A stretch of DNA of 64,000 bases from Candidatus Gastranaerophilales bacterium. GTDB lineage: Bacteria > Cyanobacteriota > Vampirovibrionia > Gastranaerophilales > Gastranaerophilaceae. A model generated the notes under the pieces. It made no database searches, was not told where the DNA came from, and saw only the letters and a list, made by a program, of their open reading frames with translations. This document shows, piece by piece, positions 25,132 through 32,911 of this stretch (positions are counted from its first letter, which is position 1; each line of letters opens with the position of its first letter). The stretch spans positions 1-64,000 of the forward strand of contig CALUYW010000006.1 in NCBI GenBank assembly GCA_944325105.1, read 5' to 3'. The translations under genes and the position numbers were made by a program.

Positions 25132-26790
25132 ATGTTCAAACAAAAAACTCCAGATAATTCGCATGCAGACTCGCACAGCGGGTCAAATCGTTCTATGCAG
25201 CTTGCGCAAGCTGCACACCAGAGGTACCTTTTACACTCTTCAAGTGAGGATTTAACCACTGCGATAAATTTTTATATAGAAGCACTAAAAGATAATCCAG
25301 ATACTTCAAATGCTTATTTTAGACTGGCAAGTCTTTTGCATGACAACGGACAAATTGGGATAGAATCTGCAATTGAACAGTGTAGAAGGGCAGTTGATAT
25401 TGACCCTAAAAACCCTAATGCTCATATGTATCTTGGATATTTTTTGTCTCTTAAAAACGAATTTGACGAGGCAAGCGAACATTTTAAAACGGCAATTAAA
25501 TTAAAGCCCTTGGCTTCTTCAAGGACAAGATTGGTTTTAGCGCTTACACTACTTGAGAAAATAAAAACAAAAGATAAGTCGCTGCTGGATTTTTCTTCTG
25601 CAATGTACTATATTTTTTCCGGTTCGCTACTGTTTTTATTTGACAAAGCAAGTATTAAAATGTTTGTAAAAAACATAGCTGACGACTTGAGTTTTATTAA
25701 ATACAGAGCTTTTGGAGAAATTTTAGAGAAAACTCACAATGAAGTATCTGCTTATGATATGTATGCAAATGCTCTTGATAAAACCAAGAATAAAGCCGTT
25801 TTCTATGAAAAAATGGCACAGATTGCAAAGAAGAAAAAGCGCTTTGAAGTTGCGTTTGAATGTTACCAAAACGCTGTTGCACTCTCCAATGCTAATCCCA
25901 TGTGCGTAGTTAGCGCTATAGAGTTTATTGAGGAATATTTTCCTGAAAAAACGGACGAGTTAATAGATTTATATACGGTTTTGACCGCTCAAAATCCTGA
26001 TATCCCCCGTTGTTACTACGAGCTTGGACATTTGTATCTTAAAAAAGAAGATAAAATAAGTGCGGTTAACGCTTTTAAGCTTGCTCTTGATTATGAAAAA
26101 GACAACCCGTTTTATCTTAACTCTCTTGCTTTTGCATATGTGCAACTTGAGCAGTATGACAGTGCTATTGAACTTTATCAAAAAGCAATTAACTTAAATC
26201 CCGATAACGAATGGTCAGCTGTTGTTGCTCAGGCGCTTGCTGCAATTTATCATCAAGTTAAGGGTAATTTTGATGCGGCAATTTCAATGCTTCAAAATGC
26301 TCTGCTTTTAACAAAAAATAAGGCACCTATATATCAAGCAATAGCGGATGTATATTATGATATGGAAGACTTAGATAAGGCTATCGAGTTTTACAATTAC
26401 TCGCTTGACGGCGATTGTGATAACCCAAAGGCATATTCAAGACTGGCTATGGCTTATTGGGAGAAAGACAATATAGAAAAAGCGATTATTTATTATTCAA
26501 AAGCGATAGACTTAGACCCTGAGTATGATATTGCATATAATAATCTGGGTGTAATATTCCTTGATGGTCTGGGTGACGCTAAGCGCGCGTTAGCGTATTT
26601 TGAAAATGCAGTTGATATTAATCCTAACTATGTACTTGCGCATTTTAATATCGGACGGGCTTATGCACTTATGGAACAGAAAATTGATGCCGCCAAAGAA
26701 TATCAAATAGCGCTTAACTTAAATAAAATTAACCCTGAAATTGAATCGCAAATGATAGAAGATATGCTTTATAAATTGTTTGAAGCATAG
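25132..26790 (+). CDS. Large TPR protein (no signal peptide)
   Basis: This 552-residue protein is built almost wholly of tetratricopeptide repeats, a protein-binding scaffold. The N-terminal 35 residues are Ser/His/Asn-rich and not a signal peptide. Repeats of the A-x-x-x-Y-x-x-A-L-x-x-x-P type run from about 45 to 130 and from about 220 to the end (for example AIELYQKAINLNPDNEW and AIIYYSKAIDLDPEYDIAY). Residues 150-190 are partly hydrophobic and less regular. It starts the three-gene unit that continues with a membrane-anchored TPR protein and a diguanylate cyclase. Function is not known; a scaffold for the cyclase is a guess. Confidence 0.88.
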   Translation: MFKQKTPDNSHADSHSGSNRSMQLAQAAHQRYLLHSSSEDLTTAINFYIEALKDNPDTSNAYFRLASLLHDNGQIGIESAIEQCRRAVDIDPKNPNAHMYLGYFLSLKNEFDEASEHFKTAIKLKPLASSRTRLVLALTLLEKIKTKDKSLLDFSSAMYYIFSGSLLFLFDKASIKMFVKNIADDLSFIKYRAFGEILEKTHNEVSAYDMYANALDKTKNKAVFYEKMAQIAKKKKRFEVAFECYQNAVALSNANPMCVVSAIEFIEEYFPEKTDELIDLYTVLTAQNPDIPRCYYELGHLYLKKEDKISAVNAFKLALDYEKDNPFYLNSLAFAYVQLEQYDSAIELYQKAINLNPDNEWSAVVAQALAAIYHQVKGNFDAAISMLQNALLLTKNKAPIYQAIADVYYDMEDLDKAIEFYNYSLDGDCDNPKAYSRLAMAYWEKDNIEKAIIYYSKAIDLDPEYDIAYNNLGVIFLDGLGDAKRALAYFENAVDINPNYVLAHFNIGRAYALMEQKIDAAKEYQIALNLNKINPEIESQMIEDMLYKLFEA

Positions 26791-26805
26791 TAGATTATCC
26801 CCAAA

Positions 26806-27888
26806 ATGAAAAAAATACTTGAGTTTTTTAAAAATACAACCGTAAGAATTGTAAGTATTTTATTGCTTATACTTTTTTTGCTGAGTATAGTTTTATTTTT
26901 TGATAATTACGTAAGACAGATTAAAAAGGGTGTAAGTTTTTATTGGGTTTATAGAGGTGATAAATACTACAGAGAGAATAAAACTCAAAGAGCAATTGAT
27001 TGTTACAAAAGAGCTATCGCATATCATCCTAACCACTACAAAGCTCGCTATAATCTTGCAAATATTTATGTTACCTATGAAGATTATTACTCGGCATTGG
27101 ATGAATATTCAAAAGCGCTTGAAATAAAGCCTGATTTTATGATAGCTCGTATAGACTACGCACTTGTACTATCCGAAGCTACGTTTAATCACGATAGAGC
27201 TATAGAAGAGTATGAAAATGCCATAAGAAATAAGCCTAAGTGGTTTTATATTCCTTTTTTTATAAATAACAGGAAAACATATAAGTATAATTCTGCCATT
27301 GCTTACTATAATATGGGTCTTGCGTGGCGCGCGAAGTCATTGCTTGTCGGGGAAAATAAATTTTCTGCAAGAGAATATTTGTACAATGCTGTTGAAGCCT
27401 ATCAAAAGGCGCTAAAAACCCTTAAGAGTTATGATATTTATTACAATCTTGCTCTTGTAAATCAGCTTTTAAAAAATAATGAAGAAGCAGGTATAAACTA
27501 CTGCAAGGCAATTGAGCTTGCTCCTCTTAACTATGAAGCCCACTATAATCTTGCCATTCTTTTAAGGGACATGAAACTTTACAGGGATTCTCTGGAAGAA
27601 TTTAAAAAAGCGGGTTTGATTTTAGATGTTGACGGTGATAGTGTAAAGACAAGATATATTTATGATGTTCTAAGTGAAGTAACACAAAAAATGGTTCAAC
27701 AGGGAGATTACAAGTACCTTGTCGAACATATTGATGAAAAAGGACATAAGGAAGGCTATAATCAGGCTGAATTAACCTATGTCGGGGGTAAACTTGTTGT
27801 AACCGATGAATTTGACAGAGCTGTTTTAAAAAACTTTAAAACTTGCTCGGCAAAGGCTCACTTTAAAACACTTGATGAGGAAAATTAG
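26806..27888 (+). CDS. Membrane-anchored TPR protein
   Basis: This 360-residue protein has a single N-terminal membrane helix (about 12-33, RIVSILLLILFLLSIVLF) after a short basic start, followed by TPR units (TQRAIDCYKRAIAYHPNHYKA, SALDEYSKALEIKPDFM, and further copies to about 270) and a C-terminal part that is not TPR. The bulk should face the periplasm. It follows the first TPR gene by 15 bases, and its TAG stop shares a base with the GTG start of the cyclase gene, so all three are cotranscribed. It may transmit an envelope signal; no partner is known. Confidence 0.87.
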   Translation: MKKILEFFKNTTVRIVSILLLILFLLSIVLFFDNYVRQIKKGVSFYWVYRGDKYYRENKTQRAIDCYKRAIAYHPNHYKARYNLANIYVTYEDYYSALDEYSKALEIKPDFMIARIDYALVLSEATFNHDRAIEEYENAIRNKPKWFYIPFFINNRKTYKYNSAIAYYNMGLAWRAKSLLVGENKFSAREYLYNAVEAYQKALKTLKSYDIYYNLALVNQLLKNNEEAGINYCKAIELAPLNYEAHYNLAILLRDMKLYRDSLEEFKKAGLILDVDGDSVKTRYIYDVLSEVTQKMVQQGDYKYLVEHIDEKGHKEGYNQAELTYVGGKLVVTDEFDRAVLKNFKTCSAKAHFKTLDEEN

Positions 27889-29273
27889 TGGATTTTAAAA
27901 CTTTCTATAATTTTATGTTTAAACTTACCTGTGCTTTTGAAAAATCAAAGTGCAGGACAGATTTTATTGATAGCCTTGAGAGTGCTTTTTCAAAGATTTT
28001 AAGCGTAGAAAAAATAAAAATATACGTACTTGATGAGTTTTCTTTTGTTCTAAAAGATTTTGAAAAACCATGGGAAAATATGTCTGACGGGGAAGAAAAC
28101 CAAAAAATCCAAAGTGTACTGAATTCCTTTGTGGGCTCAAAAGAAAACGCAAAAATTATTGATAACATAATATATATGCCGATTTATGAAGAGACAAAAA
28201 TCTTAGGTGCTATAAAAATTATCCCCGATGAAATAACGGATGAGCAAAATGAGATTTTTCAAATTGCTCCTCTTGTGCAAAAGCAGATTTCATACGCTGT
28301 GCTAAATTTCAAATCCCGCGAGAAAATGCAGCTGAATACCAAGTTTTATCAAACAATAAGAAATATAGCAAAAATTATTGAAACCCAGTATGAACTAAGC
28401 TATATTTTGCCGATTTTGGGCGAGATGATAGATAGTTTTATATATGAGCATTTAATATATATATTTATAAAAAATAAAAATAAAAAAGAATTTAAGCTTG
28501 TTTGGCCGGCAAATATTAAAGATGTAAAAATATATAATTATTTAGAGCAATTAACTCCAAAGTCGCAGGTAATGCTTGAGCGCGAGGGTAAGGTTGGAAT
28601 TTTTCCTCTTTTAAGCGAGCAAAAGCTTCTGGGGGCTATTGTTGCATATAATCCTTTTGATAAATTAAATGAAAATGAAATAAACTACCTTGATGAAATT
28701 TCAAAACAAGCCTCTATTACTATAGAGCGTGCTTCAGAGTACATGAAAGTGCTAAAAGACGCTACGCTCGATGCTCTAACAGGTCTTAACAACCGTCATC
28801 AATTCGCACTACGTTTAAGGGAAGAAACGGCTTTTGCAAAAAGGCAAAACAAGCCCCTGTGCTGCATTATGACCGATATTGATTTCTTTAAAAAGGTAAA
28901 TGATACATACGGGCATGCGGTGGGTGATTGCGTGCTTAAAAATGTTGCCCGCACCATAAAAAAGGAACTCCGTGAAAATGATATCCCCTCAAGATACGGC
29001 GGAGAAGAGTTTGCGATTCTCCTTCCATACACAACTCTTGATGAGGCTACTCTTGTAGCGCAGAGGTTAAGAAGTGCAATTGAAAAGAAAAAAATAAATA
29101 TCGAAGAATATAATATCGAGGGTGTAAAACAGCTAAGTGTCACAATTTCTGTGGGTGTAAGTTTGTATGATAAAACAATGAAAGACCCCGAGCAGTTATA
29201 TCAAAACGCTGATAAGGCACTGTATGAAGCTAAAGAGGGCGGCAGAAACCAGGTTGTTGTTTTTAAGGCTTAA
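27888..29273 (+). CDS. Diguanylate cyclase (GAF-like + GGDEF)
   Basis: This 461-residue protein makes the second messenger c-di-GMP. The C-terminal GGDEF domain starts at DALTGLNNRHQF (about residue 290), and the active-site motif is GGEEF at 371-375. An inhibitory RxxD site (R362-D365) lies five residues before it, so product feedback is expected. Metal and substrate residues (TDIDFFKKVNDTYGH) are intact. The first 280 residues look like one or two GAF-type sensory domains, without membrane segments. The GTG start overlaps the TPR gene stop by one base; the 3' end overlaps the convergent repressor gene by 4 bases. Confidence 0.9.
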   Translation: MDFKTFYNFMFKLTCAFEKSKCRTDFIDSLESAFSKILSVEKIKIYVLDEFSFVLKDFEKPWENMSDGEENQKIQSVLNSFVGSKENAKIIDNIIYMPIYEETKILGAIKIIPDEITDEQNEIFQIAPLVQKQISYAVLNFKSREKMQLNTKFYQTIRNIAKIIETQYELSYILPILGEMIDSFIYEHLIYIFIKNKNKKEFKLVWPANIKDVKIYNYLEQLTPKSQVMLEREGKVGIFPLLSEQKLLGAIVAYNPFDKLNENEINYLDEISKQASITIERASEYMKVLKDATLDALTGLNNRHQFALRLREETAFAKRQNKPLCCIMTDIDFFKKVNDTYGHAVGDCVLKNVARTIKKELRENDIPSRYGGEEFAILLPYTTLDEATLVAQRLRSAIEKKKINIEEYNIEGVKQLSVTISVGVSLYDKTMKDPEQLYQNADKALYEAKEGGRNQVVVFKA

Positions 29274-29839
29274 TTTTCGTATCTGATAATTGAGTGCAAA
29301 GCTCCCAATATTTCAATTTCATCTGTTTTGAAATCATCTGTAACTATATCTGTATAGTCTTTGTTGTCGGATTTTAAAATAATTGTATTCATATTGTTTA
29401 GAATTCTTTTTATATAAAGAGAATTTTTAAATTTTATAAGAAAGATCTTCCCGTCTTCAATTTTTTCATATTTTTTATTAAATACTGCTATATCCCCTTT
29501 GTTAATGTACGGTGACATAGAATTTGTATTTACGGTTATTGCAAAAGTTGATTCTTCATCCGTACCTTCTTTTTTTGAAAGGCAAATAAAATCGCTTGTC
29601 TGCTGCATTTGGTCTTGGTAGACAGGAACTTTTATGAAATCAAAAGATGTATTGGAATTTAGTTTTACATTAAAATAGGACTCAATTTTTTTTATTTTAT
29701 CTTCGTCAAGGTCAGAATTTTTTGCAAAAAGTTGGGAAACATTTGACCTTGTAGTACTAATAGCCTTTGCTATGTCCCCTTGTGAAATATTTGTATTTTT
29801 CAGTCGGCGGAGTGCGTCTTGGACATCTTTTATATACAT
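29270..29839 (-). CDS. XRE-type repressor with S24/LexA-like peptidase domain
   Basis: This 189-residue protein joins an N-terminal helix-turn-helix (ISQGDIAKAISTTRSNVSQLF, about 18-39) to a LexA/CI-like S24 domain. The Ser-Lys dyad is present as S107 (NTNSMSPYINKGD) and K144 (SLYIKRI). No clear Ala-Gly or Cys-Gly cleavage site is seen in the linker (about 60-80), so self-cleavage is uncertain. It is transcribed from a promoter that overlaps that of the divergent glycine-rich prepilin gene, and two palindromes cover both -10 regions. It is likely an autoregulated repressor of its neighbour. No other phage genes are nearby. Confidence 0.85.
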   Translation of the reverse strand: MYIKDVQDALRRLKNTNISQGDIAKAISTTRSNVSQLFAKNSDLDEDKIKKIESYFNVKLNSNTSFDFIKVPVYQDQMQQTSDFICLSKKEGTDEESTFAITVNTNSMSPYINKGDIAVFNKKYEKIEDGKIFLIKFKNSLYIKRILNNMNTIILKSDNKDYTDIVTDDFKTDEIEILGALHSIIRYEN

Positions 29840-29853
29840 AGGTACTTTCTTAT

Positions 29854-29869
29854 CTTAATATTTATTAAG
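29854..29869. promoter_or_regulatory. Operator-like palindrome 1 (CTTAATA-TT-TATTAAG)
   Basis: This perfect 7-2-7 palindrome covers the -10 box (TATTAA, read leftward at 29860-29855) of the repressor's own promoter. It shares the CTTA/TAAG ends with palindrome 2. It is a likely binding site for the S24 repressor; this is inferred from position. Confidence 0.55.
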
Positions 29870-29883
29870 TTAATACTTGACAA
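29855..29883 (-). promoter_or_regulatory. Leftward promoter of the S24 repressor gene
   Basis: Read leftward, TTGTCA (29883-29878) and TATTAA (29860-29855) are spaced by 17 bases, 16 bases before the repressor ATG. Its -35 box overlaps that of the rightward promoter, so only one polymerase can bind at a time. Confidence 0.6.
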
Positions 29884-29905
29884 AAGTTAAGTTCTAACTT
29901 ATTAT
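29877..29905 (+). promoter_or_regulatory. Rightward promoter of the glycine-rich prepilin gene
   Basis: TTGACA (29877-29882), a 17-base spacer and TATTAT (29900-29905) form a near-perfect vegetative promoter. A palindrome fills the spacer and touches the -10 box. The leader would be about 155 bases long. Confidence 0.68.
29888..29901. promoter_or_regulatory. Operator-like palindrome 2 (TAAGTT-CT-AACTTA)
   Basis: This perfect 6-2-6 palindrome sits between the -35 and -10 boxes of the rightward promoter, where a bound repressor would block RNA polymerase. It is related to palindrome 1 by its TAAG/CTTA ends. Confidence 0.55.
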
Positions 29906-30068
29906 GTAGTTACTAACAAAAAATAGTTAATTTATAGGTAATTGCACTATAGATACGAAATAGCGCGCTTGTTTGTGCGTTATTATTTGCAATTTAATAA
30001 ACATCATAAGGTGTTTAGAATAAATAGTAAATAGAATGTTTATTTTTTTTAATTAATCTGGAGTCTAT

Positions 30069-32357
30069 ATGAAAGGTACGAATTTTTCGCAAGCTTTTAC
30101 GCTTGCAGAACTACTTACTGCTGTCCTTGTGATATCGGTAATTATGGTGGCGCTTGCGCCTGTTATTACAAAAAGAGTTAAGGAGAATATATCTGTTCAA
30201 ACGGATAGGAAAAAGGGTGAAGAAATATGGACAAATCCCGGCGCCTACACTTTTCAAGTGCCTGCAGGAGTAAATATTCTTGAAATTTCAGGCTCGGGAG
30301 GTGGCGGCGGAGGTGCAGGTGCTGCTATGAAAAACTATTCTAAAACATATAACGGCGCTTCAACAAGGACTATCATTGTGCCAAAGGGTGTTTCAACGGT
30401 TACATTTGCTCTTTTGGGTGCCGGTGGCGGTGGCGGAGGTGCAAATGCCTTAGTAAAAAACGACACATGTAAATATCCGCTTATTATTCCTGCTATGGCT
30501 GACAACGGAAGGGATTTGTGTGTTTCTAACGCAGAAGTCTCATCTGGCTATAGGGGTCTTTTCGATGTAGTTGATGTTGGGGTAGATGGTACAAGAAATG
30601 CTACTTGCTGGGTTGCAACCGCAAGCAGAAATACTGCAGCTTACTGTTCTGATGCATCTTGGCCAAACTCCAGTCCTTATTATAAAGGAGGAGGGTGCAA
30701 AAAAATGGTATGCACAAGGGACGCTGTTTCCGGTTTGTGCGGTACTTATACCCCATATGTTGTTGGTGAAGATAGTAAGTACAAAAGTTACAGATTATTT
30801 ACTGTTGCTGAAATAAAAAGACTTTATTCTGAAAGCAATTCTTCAAATCAATACAAATGGATATTTGGGAATGGTCTAGACCTTGGTATGCATATGTATA
30901 AACTTGGTGCTTTAACTGCAGGAAAATATACTGCTGCAAGTGAGACTACAGGATGTTTTGCACCCAATTCATCCGTCTGTAGTCCTTACATGTTGCATTT
31001 ATCTGACGGCATTCTTGCAATAATAGATTCTAATTATTGGGGGCCTAACCCTGATGAGCCGTATTTTGATAAATACGGGCCTGTTTATTACGGGGTAAGT
31101 AATTCCGGTTCTGCTCAAGTGCGTTGCGTGCGCGAGCTTGATAACTGGGTTCCATACTCCGGAGCAGGAGGCGCAGGTGGTGCTAAATTAATAAAGACAA
31201 TCAATGTACAACCCGGAGATACACTCACTTTTGTTATCGGTGCAGGAGGTCTTGGCGGCTCTAAAGGTGGTGGCACAGGCTCTCAAGGAGGAGCAACTTG
31301 TGTTGAGCACAAAAGAAACGGAGTAAGATATACTGATCCTGATAATTCTTTGAATAACGGATATTATTGCGCGTATGGCGGATATGGAGGAAGGGGTGCG
31401 ACAACAAGTGCGAACGGTCAGCCAAATGCAACATTGGCTGCTTGTACTCATGCAGACGGGTGTACAAAGTCTGTAAACGGTTCTGCAGGAACATCCTCAA
31501 CTGGAGGTACGGGTGCAAACGGTGGTACAGGGGCAACTGTTGATACGGGAGAAGATAACATTGTAGGTGTGGGATACAATGGAGAAAATACGGCCTCAGG
31601 AGGCGGAGGCGGTTTTTGTCAAAGAGGAAACAGAGTTCCGTCTAATTGTCAAAAAGGAGGTAATGGTGTTGACGGAAGTTTTACAATAGCTTTTGACCAG
31701 TATGTTGCAGGCGGTGGCGGTGGCGCTGCTGGAGCGGCAGGAACGGATAGTGACGGAAACTATAAACCTATAAAATTGCGTGTCCAAGGTGGTGAAACAA
31801 TAACATTTACAATAGGCTCGGGTGGCCTTGGCGGTCAGTTCTCAACAAATGGGGAAGACGGAGGCGATACTGTTATTGCAACAAAAAACAACCCTGAGGT
31901 TTTTGTTTTTCAAGGCGGTACAGGTGGTAAAACCGGGGTTTTTGACGGTAGTTGTACGTATGACAACATTGGTTGCGCAAAAGGCGGAGAAGGCGGGTAT
32001 GGAGGAAAATATCCAAATTATCTTTTGACCCCGAATTCTTTTACCTACTTAACTCCGACAATTGAATCCGCAGGAAAATCAGGCGGAGCCGACCAGATGG
32101 GATTTCAAGGTGGCTCGGGTGGTACTACGGTTTTAGGTAAATACGGCTCTTGTGGCGGGTTTGAGATAAATGTTGATACAACATGTAGCAAGTATGACGC
32201 AGATGGTAATAGCGGGGAAAAACACAACCCTATTACAAATTTATTTGGCGGCTCGGGCGGGGGCGGTGCCGGAGTTGACGGAAAAAACGGCGGGTCGGGA
32301 GGTTCCGGCGGCCCGGGGTATATAAGAATCAAGTGGGATGAAGCAAATAATGAATGA
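30069..32357 (+). CDS. Large glycine-rich prepilin-like surface protein
   Basis: This 762-residue protein begins like a type IV prepilin: a short leader ends at A9, then FTLAELLTAVLVISVIMVAL with E14 at mature position +5. Ala rather than Gly stands at -1. Glycine-rich beta segments follow (about 77-90, 120-130, 358-530 and on to the end), with two related units, NVQPGDTLTFVIGAGGLGG and RVQGGETITFTIGSGGLGG. Between about 190 and 350 lies a cysteine-containing domain with YRLFTVAEIKRLY and an SAQVRCVREL end, resembling Lcl/FISUMP-type (DUF1566-like) domains. It is likely an exported, pilus-like or adhesive protein. It has a GGAG ribosome binding site and sits under the divergent promoter of the S24 repressor. 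Confidence 0.85.
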   Translation: MKGTNFSQAFTLAELLTAVLVISVIMVALAPVITKRVKENISVQTDRKKGEEIWTNPGAYTFQVPAGVNILEISGSGGGGGGAGAAMKNYSKTYNGASTRTIIVPKGVSTVTFALLGAGGGGGGANALVKNDTCKYPLIIPAMADNGRDLCVSNAEVSSGYRGLFDVVDVGVDGTRNATCWVATASRNTAAYCSDASWPNSSPYYKGGGCKKMVCTRDAVSGLCGTYTPYVVGEDSKYKSYRLFTVAEIKRLYSESNSSNQYKWIFGNGLDLGMHMYKLGALTAGKYTAASETTGCFAPNSSVCSPYMLHLSDGILAIIDSNYWGPNPDEPYFDKYGPVYYGVSNSGSAQVRCVRELDNWVPYSGAGGAGGAKLIKTINVQPGDTLTFVIGAGGLGGSKGGGTGSQGGATCVEHKRNGVRYTDPDNSLNNGYYCAYGGYGGRGATTSANGQPNATLAACTHADGCTKSVNGSAGTSSTGGTGANGGTGATVDTGEDNIVGVGYNGENTASGGGGGFCQRGNRVPSNCQKGGNGVDGSFTIAFDQYVAGGGGGAAGAAGTDSDGNYKPIKLRVQGGETITFTIGSGGLGGQFSTNGEDGGDTVIATKNNPEVFVFQGGTGGKTGVFDGSCTYDNIGCAKGGEGGYGGKYPNYLLTPNSFTYLTPTIESAGKSGGADQMGFQGGSGGTTVLGKYGSCGGFEINVDTTCSKYDADGNSGEKHNPITNLFGGSGGGGAGVDGKNGGSGGSGGPGYIRIKWDEANNE

Positions 32358-32392
32358 TGTTTTGTAAGTTTTTTATTTTATTTTCGTATCAA

Positions 32393-32427
32393 GGGGTGCT
32401 CTCCAGGTAATGCGCCCCATTTTTTTA
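32393..32427 (+). terminator. Terminator after glycine-rich protein gene
   Basis: GGGGTGC (32393-32399) pairs with GCGCCCC (32412-32418) with one G-U pair, followed by ATTTTTTT. It lies 36 bases after the stop codon. Confidence 0.8.
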
Positions 32428-32450
32428 TTTAAAGACACAATATGTTAATT

Positions 32451-32737
32451 GCAAACGCCAAGCTCGTCGCTTGTCGTTTTCACTCCGGTGTGGTTTTTGC
32501 GCCTGTGCAATCAAAGATTGCTTCTCTCGTTACGCTTGCGCTCCACTCGAAACGGCGCTCATCGACAGTTGCAAACGCCAAGCTCGTCGCTTGTCGTTTT
32601 CACTCCGGTGTGATTTTTGCGCCTGTGCAATCAAAGATTGCTTCTCTCGTTACGCTTGCGCTCCACTCGAAACGGCGCTCATCGACAGTTGCAAACGCCA
32701 AGCTCGTCGCTTGTCGTTTTCACTCCGGTGTGGTTTT
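32451..32737. repeat. 120-bp tandem repeat, 2.4 copies
   Basis: Units start at 32451, 32571 and 32691 with GCAAACGCCAAGCTCGTCGC. Units 1 and 2 are 120 bases each and differ at one position (G/A at unit position 42); unit 3 matches for 47 bases and then diverges. By my count a unit is about 53% G+C, far above the surroundings. Each contains GCAATC-AAA-GATTGC, a small perfect hairpin. Two reading frames stay open only because 120 is a multiple of 3, and no ribosome binding site supports them. This could be a MITE-like element, a structured RNA or a recently expanded intergenic repeat. Confidence 0.85.
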
Positions 32738-32911
32738 ATTAAGTTTTGTTTCAAAAATAATTTATCGGGTGTTAGAAAATTACTTTTTGAATATAATGGT
32801 ATGGCAAAATTAATTAGTACTTTTGGATTATTTTTTTGCATGTAAGGACTTGAAAATATCTTTGTGCTAAGATTTTGTATGTATGGTAGTAAGTATTAAA
32901 GGATTTAAAAA
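32738..32911. other. Rest of the gene-free 32358-32911 stretch
   Basis: The gap between the glycine-rich protein gene and the phosphorylase-like gene holds the terminator at 32393, the tandem repeat, and this AT-rich remainder. I see no gene here. The promoter of the next gene should lie in it, but no -35/-10 pair is convincing. An AAAGGA ribosome binding site precedes the ATG at 32912. Confidence 0.5.

Noticed and set aside
25032-25259. Leftward 75-codon frame near the start of the TPR gene
   Set aside because: It overlaps the TPR coding region, is cysteine-rich without pattern, has no ribosome binding site, and the TPR frame is clearly the real one.
32451-32737. CRISPR array
   Set aside because: Units are 120 bases and adjoin directly, without short repeats separated by unique spacers, and no cas gene is near.
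32442-32845. Two overlapping reading frames of 123 and 124 codons over the tandem repeat
   Set aside because: They stay open only because the 120-base unit is a multiple of three; both lack a ribosome binding site, their products are an exact repeat, and the frames end in AT-rich sequence.
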